This document shows positions 8,188 through 18,700 of a stretch of DNA of 41,803 bases, piece after piece. Position 1 is the first letter of the stretch. Each line of letters begins with the position of its first letter. The position numbers were made by a program, and so were the translations under genes. The stretch lies in IMG/VR virus record IMGVR_UViG_3300042553_000506, positions 1 to 41,803 of that record; one strand, 5' to 3'. The notes under the pieces were generated by a model. The model did no database searches. It had not been told where the DNA came from and worked only from the letters and a program-made list of their open reading frames with translations. Source of the stretch: a virus.

Positions 8188-9500
8188 TACAAATACCTTA
8201 AGTGTATGTCTCCACGATTCGGAGTACCAGTCGGGCCGGAAGCACTAAATGTAATCTTATTTCCATCGGATGGAGAGTTAATTCCGTTCTTATACCTGTT
8301 TCTTATAGTTGCAGGAGTTTCAACAGTTTCACCATCAATTGTAAATGATCCACCATTATTGGTATCTATATTTACATCTTTTGATCTTAAAATAATGTTT
8401 CCCTGGGCACCAGCATCTATTAAAATTTTACCATCATTTCCCCCAAGAGCGCCTAAGGATCTAACCACAAAGTACTGGGGGAAATTAGATGAAGTCGGTT
8501 CCCATCCAACAGTAGCCCTTTGGTAATCTGTTTGATCTACCCATCTTATTTTTGCAGGATCTCCTCCACTTACTGCCTCTAATACAATATCTTTTCCATC
8601 CGTAGAAAGTAAAGAATAGGTCAAGGGGGCGCTTTCGGGCCAACCTGGAAGAACTTTTACAGTTGCGGCCCCACCCTCAACAATAAGTCCAGTACTAGTT
8701 ACTGTGCCCTTTATTGTTAATGATGTACTATCCCAATAAAATTTATCCTTTAATGAAAGTTTTCCAGTCGAATCGACATAGAATGCTGTTTGAATATCAC
8801 GATATCCACTACCTATTTCTCCTGTTGGGTTAACTCTCGTTCCAACATAAATCTGACCGCGTGGGGATGAATCATTAGATTTAATAACTATTGGAACTAA
8901 AGTTCCTACACTAATTTGTTGATTAGCCTGCAGGGTTCCAGTTGTGATTTTATCTGCACTTAGATCAGAAATATATGCATTAGCAAACATCGGAATGGCA
9001 GACGCCTGTGTAGTAGGTGAGGCAGAAGATCTTTGCCCACTCATATCTACTGCTATAACATAGAACCATCTACTGGCTGTTTCTCCTGGAGCATTTACTG
9101 AAAGAGTCCCTTCTGAATATGCTCCTAATCCTGGCCTAGTAGCCTTGACAGTACCTATTTGAGTACCACCAGAATTAGAATCGGTGGTGCTTACATATAC
9201 TTCAAAGTAGTCTATGTCTGCTTCTAGGTTTCCTCCGCCGTTTTTTGTTGCATCATGCCTAAATCTAACAGTTTGAGGACCCATTGCTGATGCATTTCTA
9301 GAAGACTGTGTTGAAAGATCTGGAACAAATATCGTGGGCGCGGAGGGCTGAGATGGAGGATCTGTATCTCCTTTAACCTTTAATTTAAATAATTTAGACC
9401 AGTTACTATATGACCCATCTCTATATAATGCTCTTACTCTTATAGAATGATTGGAGTTAGGTTGTAACCCATCAATATTAAAAATTTTTTCCGTGGTCAT
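8187..9500 (-). CDS. Tail-tip/fibre protein with an N-terminal FnIII domain
   Basis: 437 residues. It begins directly within an FnIII-like unit ([26 protein letters not shown]), then a second beta domain (about 55-165) typical of central tail-tip proteins. The following segment ([27 protein letters not shown]) is the DITxxKI/TGT-like module that recurs in phage tail-tip and fibre proteins, after which comes a beta-helical/receptor-proximal region. The start overlaps the upstream stop as ATGA. Likely a structural component of the distal tail that positions the larger fibre encoded next. Confidence 0.8.
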   Translation of the reverse strand: MTTEKIFNIDGLQPNSNHSIRVRALYRDGSYSNWSKLFKLKVKGDTDPPSQPSAPTIFVPDLSTQSSRNASAMGPQTVRFRHDATKNGGGNLEADIDYFEVYVSTTDSNSGGTQIGTVKATRPGLGAYSEGTLSVNAPGETASRWFYVIAVDMSGQRSSASPTTQASAIPMFANAYISDLSADKITTGTLQANQQISVGTLVPIVIKSNDSSPRGQIYVGTRVNPTGEIGSGYRDIQTAFYVDSTGKLSLKDKFYWDSTSLTIKGTVTSTGLIVEGGAATVKVLPGWPESAPLTYSLLSTDGKDIVLEAVSGGDPAKIRWVDQTDYQRATVGWEPTSSNFPQYFVVRSLGALGGNDGKILIDAGAQGNIILRSKDVNIDTNNGGSFTIDGETVETPATIRNRYKNGINSPSDGNKITFSASGPTGTPNRGDIHLRYL

Positions 9501-10414
9501 ACAATTCTTACCCTATATTCTATATCTACTTCTATCCCAGGATTTTTCACGATATAGTCAGAAGAGGAGTTTCCTGATACAGATCCAATTAATGATCTAC
9601 TTACTAAAGAAAATAAAGGATCTATCTCATCGGCATCATTAATTCTTATAGCGTCAAGGCTCGCTGCTGCGGTAGAACTTGTGGATGATGCTGAAATAAT
9701 AATCTTTGATATAGTGTTATTAAAATTATTATTAGTAAGATTTCCTAATTGTGTTGTAAAAATTTTATAACCAGTAGTATTTGTTGGAAGAGTTACATTT
9801 ATACTTTTAGATCCTGGAGAGGGCAACTGATCGTCCTGGAAGGTAATGGTGATGACTCTATTAGAGCCAGTAGCAGTAACATTATAAAGTATTGATAATG
9901 TATCTAAACTAGAATACCCAGATAAATCAACTGTAGAATTGGTTTGAGCATAGGCAGAAGCATTAGAAATATTTAAATTTCTTGATCCAACCCTAGATGT
10001 AGAAGAGAACAGGGAAGAAGATAGGATAGCACCATTTGAGTCTGCCCAAGTTTCATCAAAGTTAACTAAAACTCTATCATCAAATCCTTCTGAAGAAATA
10101 TTTACTACAGATGAATATAACCCAATTTCATAAATTCTGCCATTGAATTCTGTAGGTAGCGTTCCACTAAGTATTAATTCATTATCCTCTACACTCTTTA
10201 AAAGAACTGGGACGCGAATTGATTCAAACTCTAGGGACCTGTCTGTTGCTGATGGAGCGGACGAATTGCTGGCTCCTATTGATAGCGCCCCAGCCCAGTC
10301 TGAGACTCCTCCAGCCATATATGTTCTAATAATATGCATACCATCATTAGTGATAATATTTTTGCATTCCCCAACAAGTTTTTTATTATTATAAATAAAA
10401 TATTTACCCTGCAT
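9497..10414 (-). CDS. Minor tail/fibre protein with a carbohydrate-binding-like jelly roll
   Basis: 305 residues from an ATG at 10414, which follows GAGGA at good spacing; an in-frame TTG lies two codons upstream. The N-terminal part (about 1-110: KNIITNDGMHIIRTYMAGG, WAGALSIGASNS) resembles base-plate-proximal modules common in phage minor tail proteins. The middle part (about 115-275) is a beta sandwich rich in Ser/Thr/Asn with YSSLDTLSILY and ASLDAIRI strands, as in carbohydrate-binding jelly rolls. Probably a host-recognition or distal-tail protein; the ligand is unknown. Confidence 0.75.
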   Translation of the reverse strand: MQGKYFIYNNKKLVGECKNIITNDGMHIIRTYMAGGVSDWAGALSIGASNSSAPSATDRSLEFESIRVPVLLKSVEDNELILSGTLPTEFNGRIYEIGLYSSVVNISSEGFDDRVLVNFDETWADSNGAILSSSLFSSTSRVGSRNLNISNASAYAQTNSTVDLSGYSSLDTLSILYNVTATGSNRVITITFQDDQLPSPGSKSINVTLPTNTTGYKIFTTQLGNLTNNNFNNTISKIIISASSTSSTAAASLDAIRINDADEIDPLFSLVSRSLIGSVSGNSSSDYIVKNPGIEVDIEYRVRIV

Positions 10415-10805
10415 TATCAATCCTCGTTATCTGAACTTCTATACTAGACATTTCTTTATTAGTACTAATTGCCTTTGCAGTAACATCTACTACATACTCT
10501 CCATCAGAAGATATGTATAAATTTCCATATGCAAAATCTTCATCATAATCAAATTCTCCAGAGTCATTTAAAAATTTTATAGATTCTATAGCCCCAGGAT
10601 TTTTTGAACCATCTGGAGTAGGTATTAAGTCTTCTACATCAGGATCTACTTCAATTTCATCTGAATCACTAGATATCTGATCTTTATCTAATAAAGATTC
10701 AATAGCGTCTTCTATTGAAGCATCTGTATACTGTCTCGCTTCTGCAAGAATTTGCTTTCTTAGTATTTCTAAATCTACTGGGTTTTTTCTTGTAAAATCA
10801 CTCAT
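10404..10805 (-). CDS. Acidic minor tail protein of unknown function
   Basis: 133 residues. A short helical N-terminus (ILRKQILAEARQY) is followed by a strongly acidic linker (residues about 45-65) and a C-terminal beta domain (LYISSDGEYVVDVTAKAIST, then SSIEVQITRI). The layout and its location between hub and fibre genes indicate a small structural or adaptor protein of the tail tip. It overlaps the next gene by about 11 bases. No enzymatic motif. Confidence 0.65.
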   Translation of the reverse strand: MSDFTRKNPVDLEILRKQILAEARQYTDASIEDAIESLLDKDQISSDSDEIEVDPDVEDLIPTPDGSKNPGAIESIKFLNDSGEFDYDEDFAYGNLYISSDGEYVVDVTAKAISTNKEMSSIEVQITRIDNAG

Positions 10806-10833
10806 ATGGCACCAATACTATTCTATCATTAAA

Positions 10834-11397
10834 TTATATATTTAGATCAAAAACTTTCTTTACTGGTTTTAAAATTATTTCCGTACTCAAGCCTTTATCA
10901 AATTTTTGTTTTATTGATGATACTATCCAGTATTGTGTTTCTGGGAATTCTACCTTATATGTTTTTATTTTAATTTTTGCTAGATCTCCTACCTGTATCA
11001 ATGGGTTTGGGGAGATTTTTAAAGATAAATTTTTGTAGTACATATCATAGTATGCACTTATTATATACAGACAATAATTTGCAATTTCTTCATTTTGTAT
11101 CCAAACTGATTCTACATCCAGTTGGGCGTCAAAGGAGCCAAGTTCAAGGTCTTCTGAAACTTCATACGTTTCACCTTCAATAATTGTAGAACCCTTAACT
11201 ATCAGACCTCCTCCAGATATGTTATTTGAAGATCCGGCACTTAAATAAATAGTCTGATTGCTAGCATTTAATACTGCTATTCTAGCATCTTGAGGAGTTC
11301 CGGCAACTATACTAGTGGCTATAGCGTCCTCTGGAACTTCTACAATTTCTTCTATCACAAGAATTTTATTGTATTTTTTATTTTTAGTTTTAGCCAT
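10834..11397 (-). CDS. Minor tail protein, probable extension of the tail hub
   Basis: 187 residues. A lysine-rich N-terminus is followed by beta segments including EVPEDAIATSIVAGTPQDA. The C-terminal half (QVGDLAKIKIKTYKVEFPET, WIVSSIKQKFDKGLSTEII) resembles the last domain of siphophage hub proteins, the part that describes 'direction, continuity and coupling' of the baseplate wall. It starts within the stop of the 1302-residue hub gene (TAATG), so it looks like a hub domain carried as a separate chain. A 28-base gap follows. Confidence 0.68.
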   Translation of the reverse strand: MAKTKNKKYNKILVIEEIVEVPEDAIATSIVAGTPQDARIAVLNASNQTIYLSAGSSNNISGGGLIVKGSTIIEGETYEVSEDLELGSFDAQLDVESVWIQNEEIANYCLYIISAYYDMYYKNLSLKISPNPLIQVGDLAKIKIKTYKVEFPETQYWIVSSIKQKFDKGLSTEIILKPVKKVFDLNI

Positions 11398-14300
11398 TAG
11401 AATTCGTCCTTGGTGTCAGAATTTCTCAAATCATTATTTATTTTAACTGAATTTGATTCATAACTGTACCCTAAAAATTTTGCAGTAGCATTTCCAGATA
11501 TTGGAAAATCATTAAATTCTATATTTAGTATTTTAAGGCCACGGGCGACTGGGGCACCTGTCCAGATAAAGTTATCTTTATTTAGTGGATTGTTTATAGA
11601 AAATTCTATATTCCTATTATATACAATTTGATTTAATAACGTATTCTTTCCTATGTAAAAAAGATTTCCGGCCTTTTCATCATAAGAATAATCATTTTCT
11701 ATATCATCAATATTATCATTATTTAGATTTCTTGGGTCTGATTTTGAAGTAAACGCAAAGTCATCCAGCCAGCCTCTTCCATATTCTAATGCCACAAAGC
11801 CAAAGGTGCTGTCCTTATCTATTTTTAATTTTACTTCGTGTCCCACATCTATTATTTTTTCTGTCTTTTTCTCTTCCTTATCTTTCCCTTTTTTAATTTT
11901 TTGGAATATGCTGGTTGGACCGACATAAACTCTCATAGAATTTCTTGATGCATTAAAATTTACATACAATTCTATTTGTTCGTTTTCTTCGAATAGTGTT
12001 TCATCAAGTTCCATACGGCCCTTTGGAACTATATTGTTTATAGTTCCATTAACTATTTCTTGAATAAATAATTTTACCTCAGTTTTTTTATCTTTAGACT
12101 CTGTTCCAGTAAATATAAAAAGCCCATCTTTTATTTTTCCAGATTCTATATTTACACCTATTGCTGCACCTAAGTATCCACTCTTATTTGCTGGTATATT
12201 ACCTAATCCATACCTCATAAATAATTTTCTTTTACTTCCCACCGTATTATTTTTATTAGGAGTAATAATAATTCCACCATTAGTTTTTTCAGAAATTAAA
12301 CTTATTCTTCCATTAGATAATGAATACTTACCATCTGACTTATCCAAGGAACTTACATTATCGTACTTAGAGTCGAACTCTTTAGCGCTCCAGTCTTTTG
12401 GAGAATTAGCATTTACCGTAATATGTCTATCTGGGATAGTGCCAAATACCCCTCTCTCTACATTCATCAAATAGCCCGTGGGCTGGTAATAAATAGTTTT
12501 TGCTCCAAACCTGTCTGTGGCGTCAGAAATTATTGAAACTAGGTCTTCTCTATTCTTAATTATTGCTTTAAACGATTCTCCAGAATTATTAATTTCATTG
12601 TTAGATATATTTACTGGAGTGAATATATATTCTAATCCATCGTATTTAACAATTTCACTATCTATCAGAAGATACCCATTAAAATCTATAGTTTTATTTA
12701 TATACTTTAAATTATCTATATTAAATTTTATAAATTTTTGAGACTTAGATGTTATTCCTGGGGCCGATAGTTCAAAGTAGGGGAGTACCAGTCCTTCTTG
12801 TTCCGGCTCCCACACAATCTTACTAGTATTTTTTACCAAAGATCCGCTGCTGTCAGATAAAGTTTTTTTAACTTTCTTTCCTATTTTTGGCTGAGTGTAA
12901 TATGGATATGGCTTTTTATATCTAAGAGTTATCTTTGAAGGTCTTTCATTTTCATCTATTAAGAATGATGCTAAATTGCTAGTAGAATTACTATCTGTAA
13001 AATCTTGAATATTAACTACATATTCATTTGACACATTATTTAATCTTCTATTTATATCGTATAAAGATGTAAAACGAACTGCTCCAGTTTCATCTGCAAA
13101 CATTGAAATTTGATAAACCTTGAATATATCATTCAAGGAGTCTGCTGCGGAATTATCTTTACTGCTCCAGTAATGATTTATAGATTCTAGATTATTTACT
13201 AAATTGTTTTCAGAATTATCATTGCTAAAACTTTTTAATATTCTTAAATCTGATAATTCATTAGACATATAATCAGAAAAACCTATTGAATCTAAAATAC
13301 TATATATCACTTCTTGTATTGTTTTCCCCTTTAGATATAGCGGTCTTGACAAGGTTGACTGCAGTCTTTTAATAATATCGTAGCATTCTACCTTTATAGT
13401 ATTGTTAGATTCTGACCATAACTCAGAGTACATTACGAATGCCGGGACGGACGATTTAGTATTTGCTGGTCCAGAACCTGATAGGCTAGTATCTATATCG
13501 AAAAATCCGCGAAGTTTTACACCTCTTACTAGCATGTCTTTAAGTGGCGATCTTGACTGCTCACTACCAGATACATATATAGATGCATAGTTGCTTATAG
13601 GAACAATATCATTAGTTTCGGATGTTTGTAAATCTGGATTAGATATTATTATTGGTATTTTACTAAAGTTTATTGTTGCTGAATTAGAAGATAAATTTCC
13701 TAGCGGTAGTGGAATAGAGTCGTCTGCTATTTCTTTATTTATAGAAAAATCTATTAAATAGTCTGATAAATCTAATGATAGTCTAGGTGATATTTCTATA
13801 ATATCTAGATAATTTAAATCAAATGCGGAGGTGCCACCCCTAATTTCATTATTACCAGATGAATAAGATAATGAATTTATTTCAATCGCTATTGCTTTTA
13901 TACTTACATATTTATCTATGTCTCCATTAGTTGAAGAAATTTTTGGATATGAATTATATGCCCATTGATTAGATGACCATTGCGTTCCATTATAATATAT
14001 TCTTAAAATTCCACTAGCATTAAATGATGCTGTTGCATGTGTTGCTATTTCTGTCCAGGCATTATTAATAAATGCTTTTATAGAAAAATTAGATGGTTTA
14101 TTTATGATAGAATTTACTTTTATCACAACGTTATTTGTTTTAAAATCTTTTTTATAAACACACCAAAATTTCTTACTGTCAGAGGAAGATCCAGACACAT
14201 AGTAACTATTTGGGTTTCCTGCGTATGGAGCAACACTTCTTTGAATTCTAGAGAATCTTCTTGTGATAGCCCATCTCATAGCCATATGAACATTAGTACA

Positions 14301-15305
14301 TTGTTGAGGAAATGTTTCTGTTGAAGATAAATTAACATTTACTGGACCAGTTTCTAGCAGGAATTCTCCAGGTCTATCTGGCGAAAAGATATTTTTTACT
14401 GGCATTATATCTGAACAATAAATCTCATATGGAGATACTTTAAAAGCAAAAATTTGATCCACAAGAAGAGCGGCAACTTGTTCAGAATTAGTAGATATAT
14501 CTATTCTTAATCTTACTTTATCTATATTAGAAGATAGTTTTGACTCATCTGGATTGGCAAAGTCTACAGATATAGTTTCCCAGTCTACTGCATTAACATT
14601 TATTCTTTTTGTAACTAGTTGAGTAAGAACTTCTTGATTATTCTTCATCCCGACCACAGTTAACACAACATCAAAATTTTCAGAATAACTACCTAATGGA
14701 TTTTGTGATAATTGATAGTAGTAGTCAGACTTTAACATCATGTAAAATCTAACTCCATCAGAAGCATTTGCATTATAATCTATATAATAAGAACTTTCTC
14801 CAACGGTTACAGATGCCCCTCTTACTGTTTTATCATTAATATTCTGTATAGAAGGATTATTTGTAGTATAAACAATTTTACTTTTATCTGTTCCGGTTAT
14901 AGTAGTAAACTTTCCATTAATATCATTAATATTTGTATCTACAAATATTTCTGATCCTATTCCTATGTTATTTTTAATAGGAGATTTTGTTTTTAATGTA
15001 ACTACTCCAGATTGAATACTTATATTATTAATAGTTATTGATTGTTCATCATAATCTGAAATTAATAATTTACAGTTAGTATCGGACCCTATTGATGTAG
15101 ATATTCCTCTATTTACTGATTGTGGTGCGGGGGTAGATCCTGACGAATTTATAGTTGTTATTTCACTAAATGTTGGAGGAGATGCAGTACCGTACATATA
15201 TGGATTTGATATTGCATTAGCATTCCACTCTGCAAAAATTCGTGGCTTTATGTCCAAGGAGTTGGACTTTGCGATATGCTCTCTTAAAGTGCTGTCTCCA
15301 AGCAT
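11397..15305 (-). CDS. Large tail hub / minor tail protein with inserted adhesin-like domains
   Basis: 1302 residues. The N-terminal part (MLGDSTLREHIAKSNSLDIKPRIFAEWN) and two later beta regions (about 500-700, with LKGKTIQEVIYSILDSIG and DIFKVYQISMFADETGAVRF) fit phage hub/tail-lysin-carrier proteins of the gp27 type. A sandwich at about 1000-1215 (GGIIITPNKNN, KLFMRYGLGNIPANKSG, ending FGFVALEYGRGWLDDFAF) looks like a LamG/concanavalin insertion. No muralytic motif is visible. It lies directly after the distal-tail-like gene, whose stop overlaps its ATG as TGATG. Confident as a tail structural protein, less so for the domain split. Confidence 0.75.
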   Translation of the reverse strand: MLGDSTLREHIAKSNSLDIKPRIFAEWNANAISNPYMYGTASPPTFSEITTINSSGSTPAPQSVNRGISTSIGSDTNCKLLISDYDEQSITINNISIQSGVVTLKTKSPIKNNIGIGSEIFVDTNINDINGKFTTITGTDKSKIVYTTNNPSIQNINDKTVRGASVTVGESSYYIDYNANASDGVRFYMMLKSDYYYQLSQNPLGSYSENFDVVLTVVGMKNNQEVLTQLVTKRINVNAVDWETISVDFANPDESKLSSNIDKVRLRIDISTNSEQVAALLVDQIFAFKVSPYEIYCSDIMPVKNIFSPDRPGEFLLETGPVNVNLSSTETFPQQCTNVHMAMRWAITRRFSRIQRSVAPYAGNPNSYYVSGSSSDSKKFWCVYKKDFKTNNVVIKVNSIINKPSNFSIKAFINNAWTEIATHATASFNASGILRIYYNGTQWSSNQWAYNSYPKISSTNGDIDKYVSIKAIAIEINSLSYSSGNNEIRGGTSAFDLNYLDIIEISPRLSLDLSDYLIDFSINKEIADDSIPLPLGNLSSNSATINFSKIPIIISNPDLQTSETNDIVPISNYASIYVSGSEQSRSPLKDMLVRGVKLRGFFDIDTSLSGSGPANTKSSVPAFVMYSELWSESNNTIKVECYDIIKRLQSTLSRPLYLKGKTIQEVIYSILDSIGFSDYMSNELSDLRILKSFSNDNSENNLVNNLESINHYWSSKDNSAADSLNDIFKVYQISMFADETGAVRFTSLYDINRRLNNVSNEYVVNIQDFTDSNSTSNLASFLIDENERPSKITLRYKKPYPYYTQPKIGKKVKKTLSDSSGSLVKNTSKIVWEPEQEGLVLPYFELSAPGITSKSQKFIKFNIDNLKYINKTIDFNGYLLIDSEIVKYDGLEYIFTPVNISNNEINNSGESFKAIIKNREDLVSIISDATDRFGAKTIYYQPTGYLMNVERGVFGTIPDRHITVNANSPKDWSAKEFDSKYDNVSSLDKSDGKYSLSNGRISLISEKTNGGIIITPNKNNTVGSKRKLFMRYGLGNIPANKSGYLGAAIGVNIESGKIKDGLFIFTGTESKDKKTEVKLFIQEIVNGTINNIVPKGRMELDETLFEENEQIELYVNFNASRNSMRVYVGPTSIFQKIKKGKDKEEKKTEKIIDVGHEVKLKIDKDSTFGFVALEYGRGWLDDFAFTSKSDPRNLNNDNIDDIENDYSYDEKAGNLFYIGKNTLLNQIVYNRNIEFSINNPLNKDNFIWTGAPVARGLKILNIEFNDFPISGNATAKFLGYSYESNSVKINNDLRNSDTKDEF

Positions 15306-15772
15306 CAGATCTCCGTAAATTCAGCAGATACGTTCCAGTAATCAAAGTTCCGGTATCTCTTGATGACATCAAAACCGAAGTCAGTCCAATACACTTGACA
15401 TGTCTCATCTACTGGGGCTTCTGCATTATTTCTTTTATATCTTAAAGTTAAAGTAAGTGGACTATAACAATATAATTCATAGTAAGCCTTCATTTTAGCA
15501 GCGTCAGCATTCCCGTCTGCCATCATTGTAGATACTGTAGGCATCATATCCCATGTACATGAAAAACCCTTTTTCTTAGAAATAATACTTTTTCTCATGG
15601 TTCCATCAGCCATTCTTTGAGAATTTTCTATTATTTCGTAGGAAACGCTAAGTGGCGATCTTGAATGATCGGATAAAGTTAGTTGACCATTATTTGGTGT
15701 TGATGTAGAGAATTCAGAGGCGGCCTTACCATTGGCTTGAAGTCTAATAATTGATGGAATTATAAATGTCAT
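15305..15772 (-). CDS. Distal tail / minor tail protein following the tape measure
   Basis: 155 residues, beta-rich, with an SPLSVSYEIIEN segment and a C-terminal VYWTDFGFDVIKRYRNFDYW block. In siphophage gene order the slot between tape measure and hub holds the distal tail (Dit) protein or a small minor tail protein. Size and position fit, but it is shorter than most Dit proteins. The ATG overlaps the tape-measure stop as ATGA. Probably forms the ring joining tail tube and hub. Confidence 0.72.
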   Translation of the reverse strand: MTFIIPSIIRLQANGKAASEFSTSTPNNGQLTLSDHSRSPLSVSYEIIENSQRMADGTMRKSIISKKKGFSCTWDMMPTVSTMMADGNADAAKMKAYYELYCYSPLTLTLRYKRNNAEAPVDETCQVYWTDFGFDVIKRYRNFDYWNVSAEFTEI

Positions 15773-18700
15773 ACTCTAGTTACCGCCCCAACCATTCTTT
15801 CTTTTCTTTTAAGTGATTTCATTACGGCTTCTGCTATATCATCAGGAGATGAATTAGTCCCTGCTACGTTTACATTTATATTATACTCTACATTAGAAAT
15901 TGGAGAGGAATCATTATTCATTCCAAACTTCCTGGAAAGCATTCCACCATCTCCCATTCTTTGGACATATCCAGGATACTTAGAAGAGAACATTCCTCCC
16001 ATGGCTGCCTCTGGAAGTATACCCTTATTTACAGCATCCATAAAGTCTTTACCATAATGACTTACAGCACTTGCATTCATTACATATTCGCCGTTGCTTA
16101 TTAGTGCAAGAATATCGTCTGACGTTGGCCCACCCTTACCGTACACCTTCCCGCCCATCTTAAATTTAGCAGTCGGTATTCCCATCCCAGCAATTGTTTC
16201 TGGTAAATATCTCTTTATTGCAGATCCGCCAGCACGCTGTCTGGCTCTATCCATTCCAGCGCCGTCAATTCCAGTAATTTGAGTTCCTAATGCTTCACTT
16301 CTAGCATGGAACATGCTTCCATTTCCTAGCGCCATGCCAACGTGATTAATTGGATTTGATGTATTTACCCCATTTGGATAGTAGAAGAATAACAAGTCCC
16401 CAGGAAGCATATCGTTAACTCTTGATCCAGAACCACTTGAATATTGTGATGCAGATAATGATGGGTGACCTGGGTCTACTCCAGCATAGGAATCATAGAG
16501 CCACTTAGTGGCAGTAGCGCATCCCCACCCGTTTGCTGGTCCATCTGCCCATGCTGCCCCAGATGAATATGGTGTTCCAACAAATCTTCTCGCATAGTCA
16601 GATATACCTTCTCCTAGTACAGTAAGATTTTCTTTACCTACTCTGACTAGTCCACCTTCAGCAAATTTAAATGGGGCAAGTCCTTCTCCAGTTTTTATAG
16701 AAACTAGATCCATTCCCAATGAGTCCTGAAGATACTTAAGTAATTGTTTATTCTCTGAAGACATAGAATCAATCTTAGATAGATCAAGTTGCCAGTAAGG
16801 TCCAACTCTTCTAAATCCAGATCCACTAAGCAATCTAGTTGGAGAAAGACCAATACTTTTAGCGTATCCAACTATCGAGTCATGATTATTTACAAAATCG
16901 TCGTGCTTTATTCTTCTAGGCATAAGAACATTTTCTGGGTCAAATGCTCTGTATGGTCTATCTGGAGAAATCTTTGTGTTTACTCCATGCTCAGTAACTA
17001 CTTCTGCCCAGGCTGATTCTGGAATAAATTGTGCAAATTCGTCAGCCCAGCCAGTAGTTCCAAGAATCTGTGGCAAGTCTCCTACTGATATGTCTGTTGC
17101 CCAAATTCCTCTGCCAGCCCATCTTGAGAAAGATTTAGCAACATTTGGATCTGTTGTAGAGTATCCTCTAAAAACACCATGAACATTTGATTGTTCGCTT
17201 CTAGTTAATCCTCTATATAGTCTAATTAAATCTGTGTCTGAAAGTCCATAGTTTTGTCTTGCATATACAGAGTTTACTGATCTAATAAAGTCATGATCTA
17301 ATAATGCTGTAGCCTTATCTGCAGATGTGCTAGTATCTTGTGCAGATATAGATGAATTCCTAACCTTTGACATAAACTCATCAAACGTCATGTCTCCGAC
17401 TGCTGGGCTTCCAGATGCTGAAAGTTCATCGTAAATAGACTTAAATCTCTTTGCCTGATTTGTGTCTCTAAGAATGTCTAGAACGCTCAATCCATGTTGA
17501 TGCATTCTTGCTCCTGGATTTCCACCCATTGATGAACTATATGGTGGAGCATTGATTACATCTAGTTTTCTTACATTTCCATTCTCGTCAAATATCTTTC
17601 CAATAAGGTCTGCTTTTTCTGCTGGAGTAATAGAAGGCCATGCAGTTTCTACATAATCCTCAAAGTCCTGTCTAGACATGCCTAGCATGTCTTCATAGTC
17701 CTTTGCTACAATATCTCTACTTGCTCTAGTTCCTGTGGCTCCAGCCTTTACACCTACTGGAATAAAACCGCTGGCCATGCTGCTGCTTCCCTTTCCGCCA
17801 CCTGGGGCAAAGTCTAGCATGGAAGCAAGTAGTTCTGATCCTGAAGTATTTAGATAGTTGTCTCCACCAATAAGCGATCCGATAGAGGTTCTATTCCAAT
17901 TTATTCTGTCTAAGAATGAATCTCCAGATCTTTCTGATCTCATAAATGGAGGAACAAATCCCCCAAGTAGAAGGTCGGTTGTTGATGCTGCAATATTTCT
18001 TAATATTTGCCATATACCACCAACCTCTTCACCAATTCCTGGAGAGTAAAATGGTTGTCTAGTCATAGACATTATTGAAGCATTTCTTAATGCTTTATTG
18101 TATAGTCCCTTCATTACACCGCTGCCACCGCTCTGTCTTGTAGCCTGTGTATTTGAATTACTATATCCACTAGTATATGTAGGTGTTCCACCAGAATATT
18201 GTGGTTTAGGCTTGTATCCACCAAGATACTTGTTACCGCTTGCTGCTGTTTCTGCACGGTCGGCAGAAACATATCCGCCAGTATAAAACTTTCTAGCATT
18301 AATTTGATCTAATAATTCTGTGCCATACTGACTAACACTAGAAGCCTTGATTACATATTCTCCATCAGAAAGTAGAGCAGGAATTTTATCTTCTGTTGGA
18401 CCGCCTGGACCGCTTACATATCCACCAGTAGCATACTGTGGCATAGTGGAGGTAAACATTCCATCTGGAATTCCATCAAACACCCTCTGCCATAGTGATC
18501 TTGCCCCACCATCATAAATCTTTGGATTTCCAGTAATTTGGAAGGTATAGTTAGTTAAATTAGTTTTAAGTATGTTATTAATTTCATCTACAGTTTCCTG
18601 CATTCTTGTGGTCATAGTGTTGTAGAAATTATCTGCAGCAGTCTTTACTTCTGCATCTATTACACCACTTATTCCATTTGTTGGATCTGTAAATAATATT

